Position numbers and translations under genes: made by a program. The notes under the pieces were generated by a model. It ran no database searches, was not told where the DNA came from, and saw nothing but the letters and a program-made list of their open reading frames with translations. Below, piece by piece: positions 38,097 to 50,580 of a stretch of 64,000 nt of DNA. The stretch is from Erigeron canadensis (Eukaryota > Streptophyta > Magnoliopsida > Asterales > Asteraceae), in contig NC_057768.1 of assembly GCF_010389155.1 (NCBI RefSeq), positions 21,027,966 through 21,091,965 on the forward strand, given 5' to 3'. Position 1 is the stretch's first letter. Every line of letters begins with the position of its first letter.

Positions 38097-38404
38097 ATTG
38101 TTGTAGAGAATCATCATTATAATAATGGAATCTGATTATGTATTGGCTTGGAAGATGATAATGGATCTTGGGTACGAGGTTTTTAGTTGCAACCGGTCCT
38201 TGCCCCTTTTTCGTATTAACGGACGATTATACCCTCGTGTGGTTTGCACGTGAAGGGTTTTAACGACCAAATTTAACAGAAGTTAATGGCAAGGGTTTCT
38301 GGCAACAAAAACGAAAAAGACAGGGACCAGTTGCAACGAAAAAAAAGCACAGGGGGCAAAATGCGAATGTAACAAACCATAAGAACCATTTGTGACATTT
38401 TCTC
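37227..38404. mobile_element. Mutator-like non-autonomous element (1.18 kb)
   Basis: Inverted ends of about 150 bp begin GAGAAAATGTCACAAATGG on both sides and share the TTTGCCCCCTGTGC block. A 9-bp direct repeat AAAATAAAA flanks the element exactly, the Mutator-type duplication length (low complexity). The interior has a GTGGCGGTGG-rich stretch (37815-38035) and a (TA)n run. No transposase. Confidence 0.75.
38060..38092. repeat. (TA)n microsatellite
   Basis: About 30 bp of TA repeats inside the Mutator-like element. Confidence 0.9.
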
Positions 38405-38816
38405 AAAATAAAATAAAGGTGAAAATGTACATTTCTTTATAAAATGTCATACTTCAATTCTGAAAAAATAGAAGAAAAAAAAAACTAGAATGAGGGCTAG
38501 AAGTGGATTTCGAACACACAACCTCTGACAATTAAAATGACGCCCATACCTCTTCTTCTAATCTTTTACATGTTTTACAAATTGCAAATTAAATATATAT
38601 TTACAAAGTTCAAATAAGGAAAAAAAAACACTAAATTTACATACAATTGTCTTATTATAGAAAGTAATTACACAAAGTAATGAGGGGACATCATACGTTT
38701 ACAAAGTTCGCCACATGGACCATAGTACCTTAATTACAATGTACATATGATTTTTATACGCAATTATCAAAGAAGGATTTCTTTTCATTTCTCTATCTCC
38801 CACTTTCTCTCTTTTC
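38405..38816. other. intergenic DNA with a possible tRNA-like fragment
   Basis: At 38487-38550 the minus strand reads TTGTGTGTTCGAAATCC, which resembles a B box, but no A box is convincing. Nothing else is seen. Confidence 0.3.
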
Positions 38817-39012
38817 GATCTATTTCTCATTGGTCATTTATTATAAAGAATGTTCATTATTCATCATCCCTCACCTCATTTTTAAAGGATTTAAAACAAA
38901 AACAAAAAACAATCGATCTATTTCTCATTGGTCATTTATTATAAAGAATGTTCATTATTCATCATCCCTCACCTCATTTTTAAAGGATTTAAAACAAAAA
39001 CAAAAAAAAATA
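38817..39012. repeat. perfect two-copy tandem repeat, 98-bp unit
   Basis: The unit starting GATCTATTTCTCATTGGTC at 38817 recurs at 38915 without visible differences until the A-rich end. It is therefore a recent duplication. Confidence 0.9.
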
Positions 39013-39399
39013 AAGAGATAATTGAAAACTGAGAGCGGATGAGAGACTATGAGCGAGACGATGAAAGCTACCCTGGTCTTTTACATACAGTATACCACAT
39101 AGGGGATGTGATGTGCAAAAGCGGTAGAGTTGCAGTGTACTTTTTTGTTAGTGTACGTAGGCACTCTGTAAGCCATAAATAAACCTTGGGTGAGAGTCTT
39201 CTCTTTTTCTCTCACTTTTCTCCGTAACCTATCTCAAAAAAATGTTCATCCATTCCATCATCTATCTATATCCCTTTTTTCTTTTCTTAAACTTCAATAG
39301 GAAAAACAATAGTATGGATATTTTGTTTTGTTTTATTTACGTGAATGGCAAATTTTTGAGGGAACCTATCTTAACTTAAAAAAACCTTGATCTTAGTTA

Positions 39400-40038
39400 G
39401 GGGGGGGGGGGGGAGTCAGGGGGTGAAGGTATGGGCAAGAGCTCTTAACTTGCTGAGGGATGAAGGAGACAGGGGTGAAGGTGTAATTATTTCAAACCGT
39501 CATGTGACCATTGGGGGGGACTGGGGGTGTAAAGTTGGACGCTCCAGGGACTAAAATTGTCAAGCCGGCCAAAGTTTTTTTCTTTTAAAAAATCCTCCAT
39601 ATATAGCCGAAAGTATTAAACCAAAAACACAACTAAACACCATTTTTACTCTATATTTCTCAATTCAAACAAAACTATTAACATATTTTCATCATATGGA
39701 TCCATTATCCTCATCATCTTCATCATCATCGTCGTCCGAAGAAATTTCTTCGGCATCAGAATTTTCAATTCCTTTTTCGTTTCCGGATTTATCCACCGGT
39801 AGTAGCCTACCTTTTTAAATCTTTTCTTTATATATTTGGTTAGTTATAATTAAAAGGGTTAATTATGTAAAGTTTATAATGTTAAGGATAAATTATTAAA
39901 ATGTGAATAAAAGGTTGGGAGTGATAGTTGCCACTAAAAAAGGTTGGGAAAATGGTTGGAGAGTTGAAATGAGTTGGAGTAATTTTATTGGATAATTAGA
40001 GGGAGATGAGAGAGATGAGCCTTTGACTCCCTCCCCCC
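39400..40038 (+). mobile_element. PIF/Harbinger-like remnant with truncated first exon
   Basis: The left end is a G14 run followed by AGTCAGGGGG. The right end is the complement (GACTCCCTCCCCCC). Inside, after a TTCAAACAAAAC leader, a 40-codon ORF (39696-39818) starts with Asp-Pro-Leu and a long Ser run then EEISS, like the N-termini of plant Harbinger ORFs. No 3-bp duplication was confirmed. Confidence 0.4.
39696..39818 (+). pseudogene. short Ser-rich ORF, likely Harbinger first-exon relic
   Basis: ATG at 39696, stop TAA at 39816. The 40-aa product is a Ser run (residues 5-14) with an acidic patch (EE). It is too short to be a complete transposase or DNA-binding protein. Confidence 0.35.
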
Positions 40039-40787
40039 ACTTTACTTCAATTATTTTGTTCACACCAAAATTTAAACTAACTCAAGACCTAAAGCTCTTC
40101 CAAATACTCCGTACCAATTAAGATACTATATTGATTATTGATAAATGGTATGGATATTGAACTACTAGATTGGTACGTGCGCAATGATGCGGCATTGAGG
40201 TGATGTGATGAATTTTTGCGGTGTGATGTGAAAGGGGGAGGAAGTGACAAATTGTGAATTGAGATTTTTTTTATATTTGTTTCTACATGAAGGAGAAATA
40301 GAGTTTGAATTTTTTGTAAGTACATTTTAGTCACAATTTATATAATAAATAGAATAAGAATGTATTAAGATAAATGGTAAATTAGACATATCAGAATATA
40401 AATATTACCGAGAGTCATCATTAGGTGTCATCATCTTCCAATATATGTTTTGTGCCATTGTATTACATTGATACCCATCTAATATACAATATACTTTAAA
40501 GATACATTATTTACAATACTTATATTACTTTTAACTTGATGATTTTTAATTTGATGAGCCAAGTTAGATCTTAACTGTTTGAATTAAAATCAACGGTTTC
40601 AAATATAATATTTAAATTTTAACTTTTGATTTAGTTCAAGGGTCAATATTTTCCAAACATAATAAAGAATTAACTTTAGAAATCCTTTCGTAAAGATTAA
40701 TTCTATAAAATTATACCCAAGTGAAATCCTCTATCAGATTAACTCTATAGAGTTGTACTCATGTGAAACTACAAAAAGTGGTGAAAC
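40039..40787. other. intergenic DNA with a possible Helitron end
   Basis: CTAG at 40165-40168, followed by ATTGGTACGTGCGCAATGATG, resembles a minus-strand Helitron 3' end with an imperfect hairpin. Otherwise no gene is seen. Confidence 0.35.
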
Positions 40788-43700
40788 CAAAGGGCTGCAT
40801 CTCAGCCCTTGGATCAAAAGCAATCCACGGCTGAGATTAAAAAAAAAAACAACACGGAGGGGTACTTTGGTAATTTTGTACATTATCCCACTTTTTTCAC
40901 TCCCCCTCTTGGGAAATCACCACCACCACTACCCTCATCGTGTTTAGGTCACCGTCGCGTTCCAATCGAAATGGCACAACCATCATTTCCGTCGTCATCA
41001 TCATCTTCATCAGTCATCATCAATGGATCTTGAGAAGTTAATATCATTGAAGGATGTATTGAATACGAACATTACGACTTTTTGTTATGTGAATTCTAAT
41101 TTTCTCAGGTGATAATCAAATGTAATTTGATAATATGTGATTAGATTTATTCTAACATTTGAACTTGTTAAATTTTATTAATTATTCAATTGACTTTGTT
41201 GTTCGGTACAATATTGCGTACAAGGTGTTTGATGAAATGTCTGAACCAAAGTTTCTTATATATGATTTAATATCAAATCACATTTGATTGAGTATTGCAC
41301 AAGGTGTTTGATGAAATGTCTAAATCAATGTTTGATAATATGATTTAATCAACTTTATGATTCTGTATTAAATTGGTGTATAGGTTTGTGGATATAAACT
41401 CCATTTGTTTTGTGGAAATGTATGAGTAACATCAAATTCGATTTGTTATCAGTTATTGTTTACTTTTATGTTCATAATCATAGTTTATTATGTATAAAGA
41501 TTATAGAAATTTCTGTTTTTGTAACTGTATGTGTAAAATCATATTTGATTTTGTATATAGATTCTATAGATTTGTGTTTTGTAACTTTGTTTTGTACAAT
41601 CAAATTTGATTTTGTATTGAGGTTTTAGTTACTTGTGTTCTTATGCCTAGAATCATATTTGATTTAACTCTTACAGTGTGAAAATCTTATATATAAAGAA
41701 TTATTCAAAATCAAAAATGATTTTACGCAAACATTGTGACAAAACCTATTCATAATCATAAATGATTTTAATCATACATTGTGACATACCCATACAAAAT
41801 CATATTTGATGTTATTACAAAGAAAAATATTTAAAATCATTGTTTAGAATCATATATGATTTTCTATATGCTTTCCATACACAATCATAACTTATACAAG
41901 ATCAACTATTCAAAATCAAAAATGATTTTACGTATACATGGGTAATAGTTATGGAAAATCATATATGATTCTGTATAGCACAATGTGACAAAATGAAATG
42001 AGTTTCTTACATTAAAACTTATTCATAATCATAAATGATTTTAAGCATACATTGTGACATACCCATACAAAATCATATTTGATGTTATTACAAAGAAAAA
42101 TATTTAAAATCATTGTTTAAAATCATATATGATTTTCTATATGCTTTCCCTACACGATCATAACTTATACAAGATCAACTATTGAAAATCAAAAATGATT
42201 TTACGTATACATAGGTAATAGTTATAGAAAATCATATATGATTCTGTATAGCACAATGTGATAAAATGAAATGAGTTTCTTACATTGAAACTTATTCATA
42301 ATCATAAATGATTTTAAGCATACATTGTAACATACCCATACAAAATCATATTTGATTTTATTACAAAGAAAAATATTTAAAATCATTGTTTAGAATCATA
42401 TATGATTTTCTATATGCTTCCCATACACAATCATAACTTATACAAGATCAACTATTGAAATCAAAAATGATTTTACGTATACCTGGGTAATAGTTATAGA
42501 AAATCATATATGATTCTGTATAGCACAATGTGACAAAATGAAATGAGTTTCTTACATTGAAACTTATTCATAATCATAAATGATTTTAAGCATACATTGT
42601 GAGATACCTATACAAAATCATATTGATGTTATTACAAAGAAAAATATTTAAAATCATTGTTTAAAATCATATATGATTTTCTATATGCTTTCCCTACACG
42701 ATCATAACTTATACAAGATCAAGTATTCAAAATCAAAAATGATTTTACGTATACATGGGTAATAGTTATAGCAAATCATATATGAATCTGTATAGCACAA
42801 TGTGACAAAATGAAATGAGTTTCTTACATTGAAACTTATTCATAATCATAAATGATTTTAAGCATACATTGTGAGATACCCACACAAAATCATATTTGAT
42901 TTTATTACAAAGAAAAATATTTAAAATCATTGTTTAGAATCATATATGATTTTCTATATGCCTTCCATACACAATCATAACTTATACAAGATCAACTATT
43001 CAAAATCAAAAATGATTTTACGTATACATGGGTAATAGTTATGGAAAATCATATATGATTCTGTATAGCACAATGTGACAAAATGAAATGAGTTTCTTAC
43101 ATTAAAAGTTATTCATAATCATAAATGATTTTAAGCATACATTGTGACATACCCATACAAAATCATATTTGATGTTATTACAAACAAAAATATTTAAAAT
43201 CATTGTTTAGAATCATATATGATTTTTCTATATGCTTTCCATACACAATCATAACTTATACAAGATCAACTATTGAAAATCAAAAATGATTTTACGTATA
43301 CATGGGTAATAGTTATAGAAAATCATATATGATTCTGTATAGCACAATGTGATAAAATGAAATGAGTTTCTTACATTGAAACTTATTTATAATCATAAAT
43401 GATTTTAAGCATACATTGTGAGATACCTATACAAAATCATATTTGATGTTATTACAAAGAAAAATATTTAAAATCATTGTTTAGAATCATATATGATTTT
43501 CTATATGCCTTCCATACACAATCATAACTTATACAAGATCAACTATTGAAAATCAAAAATGATTTTACGTATACCTGGGTAATAGTTATAGAAAATCATA
43601 TATGATTCTGTATAGCACAATGTGACAAAATGAAATGAGTTTCTTACATTGAAACTTATTCATAATCATAAATGATTTTAAGCATACATTGTGACATACC

Positions 43701-44738
43701 CATACAAAATCATATATGATGTTATTACAAAGAAAAATATTTAAAATCATTGTTTAGAATCATATATGATTTTCTATATGCTTTCCATACACAATCATAA
43801 CTTATACAAGATCAACTATTCAAAATCAAAAATGATTTTACGTATACATCGGTAATAGTTATAGCAAATCATATATGAATCTGTATAGCACAATGTGACA
43901 AATTGAAATGAGTTTCTTACATTGAAACTTATATGATTTTAAACATAGTGTGAAATATAACCGTTTGAAATCATATATGATTTTAAACATAGTGTGAATT
44001 ATCCATACAAAATCATTTTTGATTTTATTTATACTTATACAAAATCATTTTTGAATTATCCATAAAAATGATTATACGTATGCATTGGGGAAAATATATA
44101 CAAAATCATATATGATTTTATTTTAGTTAAAACAAATGGCTTCCTTAAACAAATCATATATAAAATCAAAAATGATTTTTAGCATACACTTTCATATTCA
44201 AAATTTGATTTCGTACATACACTTTGGTTTAGACATTTCATCAAACACTTTGTGGGCAAAACTCATTATAAAAATTATAAACAACAACTAAAGATACAAC
44301 TTCTTATCATATGAAAAAACAAAAATAAGAGAAAAAACTACAAATCATGGATAAAAATGGTTTGTTTATCCATTTTTTATATAAACTACATAAAATATCA
44401 CTCTAATAATATCTAAAACATCATCTTCCATTTGTTGTTGTTGCTAGTGATTTGAGATAAAGATCCAGATTGTAGTGGTGGTGGTGGCGGCGGTCGGATA
44501 TGGTGGTGGTGGTCACTGTTCAAGGAGGAGAAGATAGGGAGAGAGAGAGAGAGAGACTGCGTGTGTGTGTGTGTTTTTTTGGATCAGGTGAATAGAGAAG
44601 ATGAGAGAATTAGAAGATAAGATTCTTTTTTTGGGTGTAAATTACGAAAATACCCCTCCGTGTTTTATTTTTAATTAGAGGTAAATGTTAATCTTAACCA
44701 TTGATGGGAATGATCCAAGGGCTAAGATTAAGCCCTTG
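40788..44738. mobile_element. Mutator-like non-autonomous element carrying a tandem-repeat array
   Basis: Inverted ends of about 100 bp: left from AAAGGGCTGCATCTCAGCCC, right the complement of GGGCTAAGATTAAGCCCTTG. Both continue into a shared CGGAGGGGTA block and a TAATTT region. No transposase. The interior has a short Ser-codon-rich/TCATCA stretch next to the left end, a GGTGGTGGTGGCGG stretch near the right end, and an eight-copy 273-bp array between. A 9-bp duplication was not evident. Confidence 0.7.
41690..43935. repeat. tandem array, about 8 copies of a 273-bp unit
   Basis: The marker TTTCTATATGC recurs at 41861, 42134, 42407, 42678, 42951, 43225, 43498 and 43771, spacings of 271-274 bp. 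Units look about 95% identical. Each has five 12-bp near-palindromes of the form ATCA-N4-TGAT. No ORF crosses the array. Confidence 0.95.
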
Positions 44739-45257
44739 AGATTCATGGAAAATTAAGGATGTAAATGAACAAACACCTAACTCTATATTCGCTTTTAAAA
44801 ACACCATATTGAATATTAAGATCTACTCGTAATAAAAATTGAATCATCCATGCTTGAAATTTTAAGGAGATAGTCAACCAAATATCTTGGACAATGTATC
44901 ATCCAACCACATCAATAATGCAATATTTAAAACTTACAAGACACATCAAAACAAATATAAATACATAGGTTTGAATCAAATCAAATATCAACATAACAAT
45001 AGAGGGTTACATTAAGACCAATCAAATTATTTCATAAACGTATGCATATGTAGGTCCCAAAACCCACGTATTGACAAGTTGTTCAAAAACTCTAAAACCC
45101 AACCACTACCAACTTGCCACGTCTTCTAGCCACCCCAACTTGTTTTCTCTACAAATGCATGTGTAGATCACCATCCAAACATTAGCATTGTGTTTTCTTT
45201 TCTTTTTTCAACTTTTCAAAGACTTTTTCTTTGTTGAATGCAAGTCAGTTTATTATA
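44739..45257 (+). promoter_or_regulatory. upstream region of the SnRK2 gene
   Basis: About 520 bp between the Mutator-like element and the SnRK2 ATG. It includes ACCCACGTATTG (45063-45074) and GCCACGTCTT (45115-45124), both ACGT cores that could serve as ABRE/G-box-like sites, and a pyrimidine-rich leader just before the ATG. These are motif matches only. Confidence 0.35.
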
Positions 45258-48200
45258 ATGGAAAGATATGAGATATTGAAAGATATAGGTTCTGGGAATT
45301 TTGGTGTAGCTAAGCTTGTTAAAGATAAATGTTCTGGTGAACTTTTTGCTGTCAAGTATATTGACAGAGGTCAAAAGGTACATATATATGTATTACTACT
45401 ATACTTTCTTTATGTCCAAGAACTTAAAAAAGATACAACTTTTGTATGAGTTGGCCCATCAAGTCGTGGGTTCGAAGTACTATTATGAATAAATTGTATA
45501 TTAAAATATGTGTATGGCGAATTAGCTCTCATTGAAACGAAAAATTTGGAGTTTTTTTTTGCAGATTGATGAGCATGTAGAACGGGAGATATTGAACCAT
45601 AGGTCACTTAAACACCCGAATATTATTCGGTTCAAAGAGGTAGACACATGTCGATTTTCGTTTCAAGTTTCTTGTATGTTTTGGTTGTTTTTGTTAGTTC
45701 TTGTTGGGGTTAAGACCTTTTAATAGGATTTTTCTTAATTTGACTTTGGAATGTCTTATGTCAAGCCAGTTGACTTTTCAAAGGAGCAAGAACCATGTTT
45801 TATTGTACAAAATATTATAGACTTTTACTTAATTTTTTCAGGTGTTGCTAACAGAGACTCATCTCGCCATAGTAATGGAGTATGCGAATGGTGGAGAGCT
45901 TTTCGAACGAATTTGCACTGCGGGTCGATTTAGTGAAGATGAGGTACTAATTATCAAGAATTCTTCCTTTTTGAACACCTAAACTACCCCAAAATATTCC
46001 GAATTTTCACCGAGACTAAAGCTGAAATGGCTAATTATCACCAATTCCAATTGGGAACATATTTATAGTTTCAAATTATATTGAAATCAAGTTTGTTATA
46101 TTCAGGCAAGATTTTACTTCAGGCAACTCATTTCTGGAGTCAGTTATTGTCATTCAATGGTAATGATATTCCTATCCATATATATGTCATTCTTTAAGTC
46201 ATGATTAATTATATTGATCGATATTAAGAGTTAATTTTTGCTAAATTCTTTGGTGCAGCAAATTTGTCATAGAGACTTGAAGCTCGAGAATACTCTCTTG
46301 GAGGAAAGTTCAACTACCCGTCTTAAAATCTGCGACTTTGGATACTCTAAGGCAAGAAACCGGGCATAATGGGCTCGTTCTGATAATGGGTCGAAACAAC
46401 GTAAAGAAAATAATAAATTATGGATCTTTCCGGGCTGGGTTCAACATAAATAACTTTTCTATTTTCGTTTTTAGCTACATTTTGATCATATATCGGTATA
46501 CTCCGTTAGAGATTAAACATAACCCGTTCATAAATTAATAAAATGAGCTGGAATTATGCATTCCGTCTAACTTATCTTTAAATGAACATGGGTTAAAGTC
46601 TTCGGTGTTGCATTCCCAACCCAAATCAACCGTGGGAACGCCTGCCTATATCGCACCAGAAGTCTTATCTAAGAAAGAGTACGATGGTAAGGTAAGGCTC
46701 AACATTGGTTCGCAATATTATTTTGGACTTGGGGGAATGACATTAAAGTTTATTAATCTATACATGAATGTATATTGTATGTAACAAACTATAATTGTAT
46801 TCATTATATATATTGTATATATTTATACTTTTAAATTTTTAACATTGTATGTACATACCCGACAATAAACAAGTTGTAAAATGACGACAACCTGACACCC
46901 GACCAACAGCGTCTTTGAATGTCACATATAACCGAGTACATACAATATTAAAGTTTTCACAATTATAATCTCAGTTAAATATTTATATACAATAAACATT
47001 CATGTATAGCTTCATACACTTTTGATGCCATTAGTCCTTTGAACTTATATTAAAGTTAAGTAATTATGTATATAATTAGATTGCAGATGTTTGGTCTTGT
47101 GGGGTTACATTATATGTGATGTTGGTTGGTGCTTATCCTTTTGAAGATCCTGATGATCCAAGAAACTTCAGAAAAACGCTTACTGTAAGTCTTGTATCCA
47201 TCAATAGTATACTTATAAGCTTGATTTGACATTATGATTAGAAAGGCCAGATTGCTTGCTTTATTTTAAAGTTTTGTATTATGATTGGTTTTTAACTTGT
47301 TGTACATGGCAGCGGATACTTGGCGTGCAATATTCAATTCCAGACTATGTTCGAGTTTCCATGGACTGCAAACATCTTCTATCTCGTATTTTTGTTGATA
47401 ATCCTGAAAAGGTATCTTAAGATAAAAGAACATATAATTAACTAATTAAGGAAAAATATATATAAATCATACGAGTAACTGGGGTTTTGTTAAATTAAAC
47501 ATAGTTGTACAATTATTATAAAGTTCAGAGATGAGCTTCTGTTATAAAAATATACAATTTTTTATATTAGTGACGCCGGCTTCCTTTAGCATTTTCCATA
47601 TAGTTGTAGTATCTTCCTTTTATAAAATGGGGAACATTTACTTATAGTACTATATCTAATAAGAGTATTAACACCAATTGTCTTCGACCAGACTTAACCC
47701 ACAACCCATAGGTTGATGAACCATCCAGATATATAACGCAATTCTAAATGTTCTTGGGTGGGTCGTGTATTATTTCAAGAACTCCAAAAAATTTGATGAA
47801 ACACAAAAATCGAATTCGATGTAAGCCCATTTGCTAAATATTTTTGTTTCATAGAAATTTTTGAAGGATTTTGGGGTCATCATTTTGGGTTCATAGAAAC
47901 TTCATTTTGTCTTTATTATGCTTGAAAATTGAAAATTGTGAAAAAGGTGATTAGACGATAGTCGAATAACTATGTACAATACAATTTTTTTTTCTCGATG
48001 TGACATCCTTAAGCTTTTGTAAGTATTAAAAACCAGTCTTTCATTTAGAAGGATATGTGAAACCAACAATACTACTATAGTATTAAAAATGATTATTTTT
48101 AACCTTTTTATATTATAGCACTATTTTAACCCATTCAGCCTATTTGAGATAATATTTTAAATATGGATTAACTGGTATGTTTCTAGCAGCATAATTTTAC

Positions 48201-48715
48201 TATGATTTTTAGGGGGGAAATTTTATATTCAAATAAGTAATTTTCATGGGGAGTTTGCATGTGAGGGGGAAATCATGCTTCTTCCATTCTTCTAGTACCA
48301 TATTGATTTTTCCCTTTAAATATATGTTTATTTCTTAGGTAAAGAAGTTGTTTGATATACAATAATGATTCATGCATTATGATTGATGATGAAGCATATT
48401 ATTTACATTTTATCTTCCATGTAGAGAATTACCATTCCGGAGATAAAAAAGCATCCATGGTTCGTGAAGAACATGCCGAGTGATTTTTTAGAAGATGGGG
48501 ACTCGTATGTGGAAGTTGATAAAACGAATACGCCGTCTCAAAGTATCGTTGAAGTAATATCTATAATACAAGAGGCAAGAAAAGGACCAATGGATGCCAA
48601 ACTAGAGGGGCAATTTGTAGGGGGTGATGGTATGGAGCTTGATGATGAAATAAATAGTGATGATGAATTTGAAGATGATGTAGATACAAGTGGGGATTTT
48701 GTTTGTGCTATGTAA
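45258..48715 (+). CDS. SnRK2.8: SnRK2 Ser/Thr protein kinase, subclass II (SnRK2.7/2.8-like)
   Basis: Osmotic-stress/ABA-linked kinase. Nine exons: 45258-45377, 45565-45639, 45842-45943, 46106-46159, 46259-46351, 46599-46691, 47080-47184, 47313-47411, 48425-48715, giving 343 aa, close to the usual SnRK2 length. Gly-rich loop GSGNFG at 11-16, Lys33, HRD at 121-123, DFG at 143-145, activation loop with Ser154 and Ser158 (equivalent to the SnRK2.6 Ser171/Ser175 pair), APE-type AYIAPE at 164-169. A helical SnRK2 box follows the kinase domain, and then an acidic tail ending GDFVCAM. The start [16 protein letters not shown] and this C-terminus match Arabidopsis SnRK2.7/2.8 rather than subclass I or III. 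The start was chosen because ATG 45258 gives the usual MERYE beginning. Intron 5 starts with GC, not GT. Which of the 2.7 or 2.8 group is closer cannot be told by eye. Confidence 0.92.
46352..46598 (+). other. GC-AG intron 5 of the SnRK2 gene
   Basis: Exon 5 ends TCTAAG, then GCAAGA. The next exon starts after GGTTAAAG with TCTTCGGTG (SSV). The protein join GYSK-SSVLHS is exact, so a GC donor is required. The acceptor has a weak pyrimidine tract. Retention would add about five codons and then a stop. Confidence 0.8.
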
Positions 48716-48870
48716 GTGTTGGTTCCTTACATATGTAAGTGTTTGTGTTTGTGATTGTGATTGTAATTATGATTATTATAAATAAATAAAAATGAACTAG
48801 TTTAGATTGCTGTAAATTTTTTTCTCATTTATACTAGCCATAATTAAGGTGTTTCGACATAAATTAATCA
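48716..48870 (+). terminator. SnRK2 3' UTR with AATAAA signal
   Basis: AATAAATAAA at 48781-48790, 65 bp after the stop, a plausible polyadenylation signal. Confidence 0.5.
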
Positions 48871-49984
48871 GTTAATAATCTAAAAGCTTTGGCTAAAGCA
48901 AGGTCGCAGAACTCAGGAATCGGGATCGGAACAGCGAGGGAGGAAGTCAGGATTTTTAAAAATCGAATTGAAATCAAATCGGTGAATAGTGAGTTTTTTA
49001 TATATAAAATAATAGTTTTTGAAATTATATGTATCAAAAAGTTAAAATATATATAAAAAAACTTCAACTTAAGCATAACATAATTTTTTAACTTAAACAT
49101 AATTGTATGGAAACAATGACATAATTAATAATTTTTTTTTAAGTTTGACTTTTATTGACCCGTTCTGATTCAGCCGAGCCTTGACCGATACAATCGAGTT
49201 TTGACCGATACAATTGAGTCTTGACTAAGTTGACCCGAGTCTGAAACCCTGACCGATTTTCAAACCGAGTATGACAAACATGTATCGTCGGTCGGGCTAT
49301 ATACGATCCGACTCGGCTGTATCGGTTGAAATTCACAACACTGGGCAAAAGTGTAGATTAGCATAGACACCTTAATCCTATGTATCATATTAGTACCCAT
49401 CATCCTTACCCTGCAAAAGTACGATGGTTGTGAAATGCCTCTACAGGATACTAGAATGGTTCTGAAAGAACCGTCTGAGACTAACTTCAAACCCCTGATG
49501 AGCCCGACTTTTAAGGCAGTAGGTGATAACTGAAAATAGCTCTGAGTGGTTAACATATCAAGAGCTTTGAATTTAGTGTGTGTAAAATTCACTTTCAAAA
49601 GTCCAAAAATCAAAATTTAGAAAGAAGTGTGGTTGTTTGAAAGTAAATGCAAGATAAGGCACAAGCCCACTTGATTTCTAAAATGAATATCCTAATGGTT
49701 GGTTGCATTGTTAAATTTACTTTGAAATTTTAAGATAATAATGTTAATTACTATGTCATATAATAATAATACTAAGTAATGGAGAGGATTCCAAAAATGA
49801 AGAAACAATAGGATGTGGGAGAGAATGATGGTGCATCAAGGACATTGCTTTTAACCCCCAACCTCAAACCTCCAAACCGGGCATTGAATTGAAATTGACA
49901 TCAACGGCCCATATGCCTTGGACGGTTTATTGGAACCGTGGACATTGTGCAATTTACCCCATATTTGTACCACCCTCCAAATCA
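48871..49984. other. intergenic DNA with short degenerate repeats
   Basis: No gene seen. 49180-49260 repeats units like TTGACCGATACAAT(T/C)GAG two to three times. The ORFs at 49139-49613 have no recognisable features. Confidence 0.4.
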
Positions 49985-50175
49985 ATAAGTTTTTTGTTCT
50001 TTTTTCCACTTCTTGCTTCTTTCCAAAATCCAAAACAATAATGCAAAACGAAATCACCATGAATCAAAACCACCAACATAAATGCATGATATATTATCTT
50101 GTTTTTCTTTTCCATTTCTTGCTTCTTTCCAAAACAATAATGCAAAACCAACAACATAAATGCATGATGTACTAT
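49985..50175. repeat. imperfect direct duplication, about 95 bp
   Basis: CACTTCTTGCTTCTTTCCAAAA...CATAAATGCATGATATA (about 50003-50093) recurs as CATTTCTTGCTTCTTTCCAAAA...CATAAATGCATGATGTA (about 50113-50173). The second copy lacks an internal 25-30 bp. Confidence 0.75.
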
Positions 50176-50580
50176 TATTGGGAAAATTCGAATAATCTTT
50201 TCTTTTCACAACTAAAGTTGCTTTTTTTTTTAATGCTTTCTATTTTCGTTAAACTTTTCAGTTGACATTTTACATAGATACTAAAAAGCTAACAGACAAC
50301 AAATTACAACGTTAATCTCTTTTTGTGACAAATTAATATCAATTTATGGGACTAATAGAAAAATAAGATATTTCAACTATATGAGTTTTGAGTATCGAAA
50401 ATGTTTAGTTCGAGTTTCCCTTTTTGAACTTAACTTTTTATGCCGAATTTTGGGCCTTTTTGTGCTTAGCTTATGGAGGAAAAGGCAACAGTTTTTTTAA
50501 ACATTAAGTGACTGAATTAATAATAATGTCCATATACATTAAGTTAATACAATTATTTTCACCAATTGATCATAGATCAA
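50176..50580. other. AT-rich intergenic DNA, nothing recognised
   Basis: No coding, RNA or transposon feature seen. Confidence 0.4.

Noticed and set aside
41690..43935. Regular repeat-and-spacer look, CRISPR-like at first glance
   Set aside because: Units are tandem and 273 bp with similar, not unique, spacers, in a plant transposon.
45440..45490. GTGGGTTCGAAGTA in SnRK2 intron 1 as a SINE B box
   Set aside because: No A box at the right distance and no repeat copy in the window.
46338..46538. 66-codon ORF in SnRK2 intron 5
   Set aside because: It is in another frame from the kinase and covers the intron; no recognisable content.
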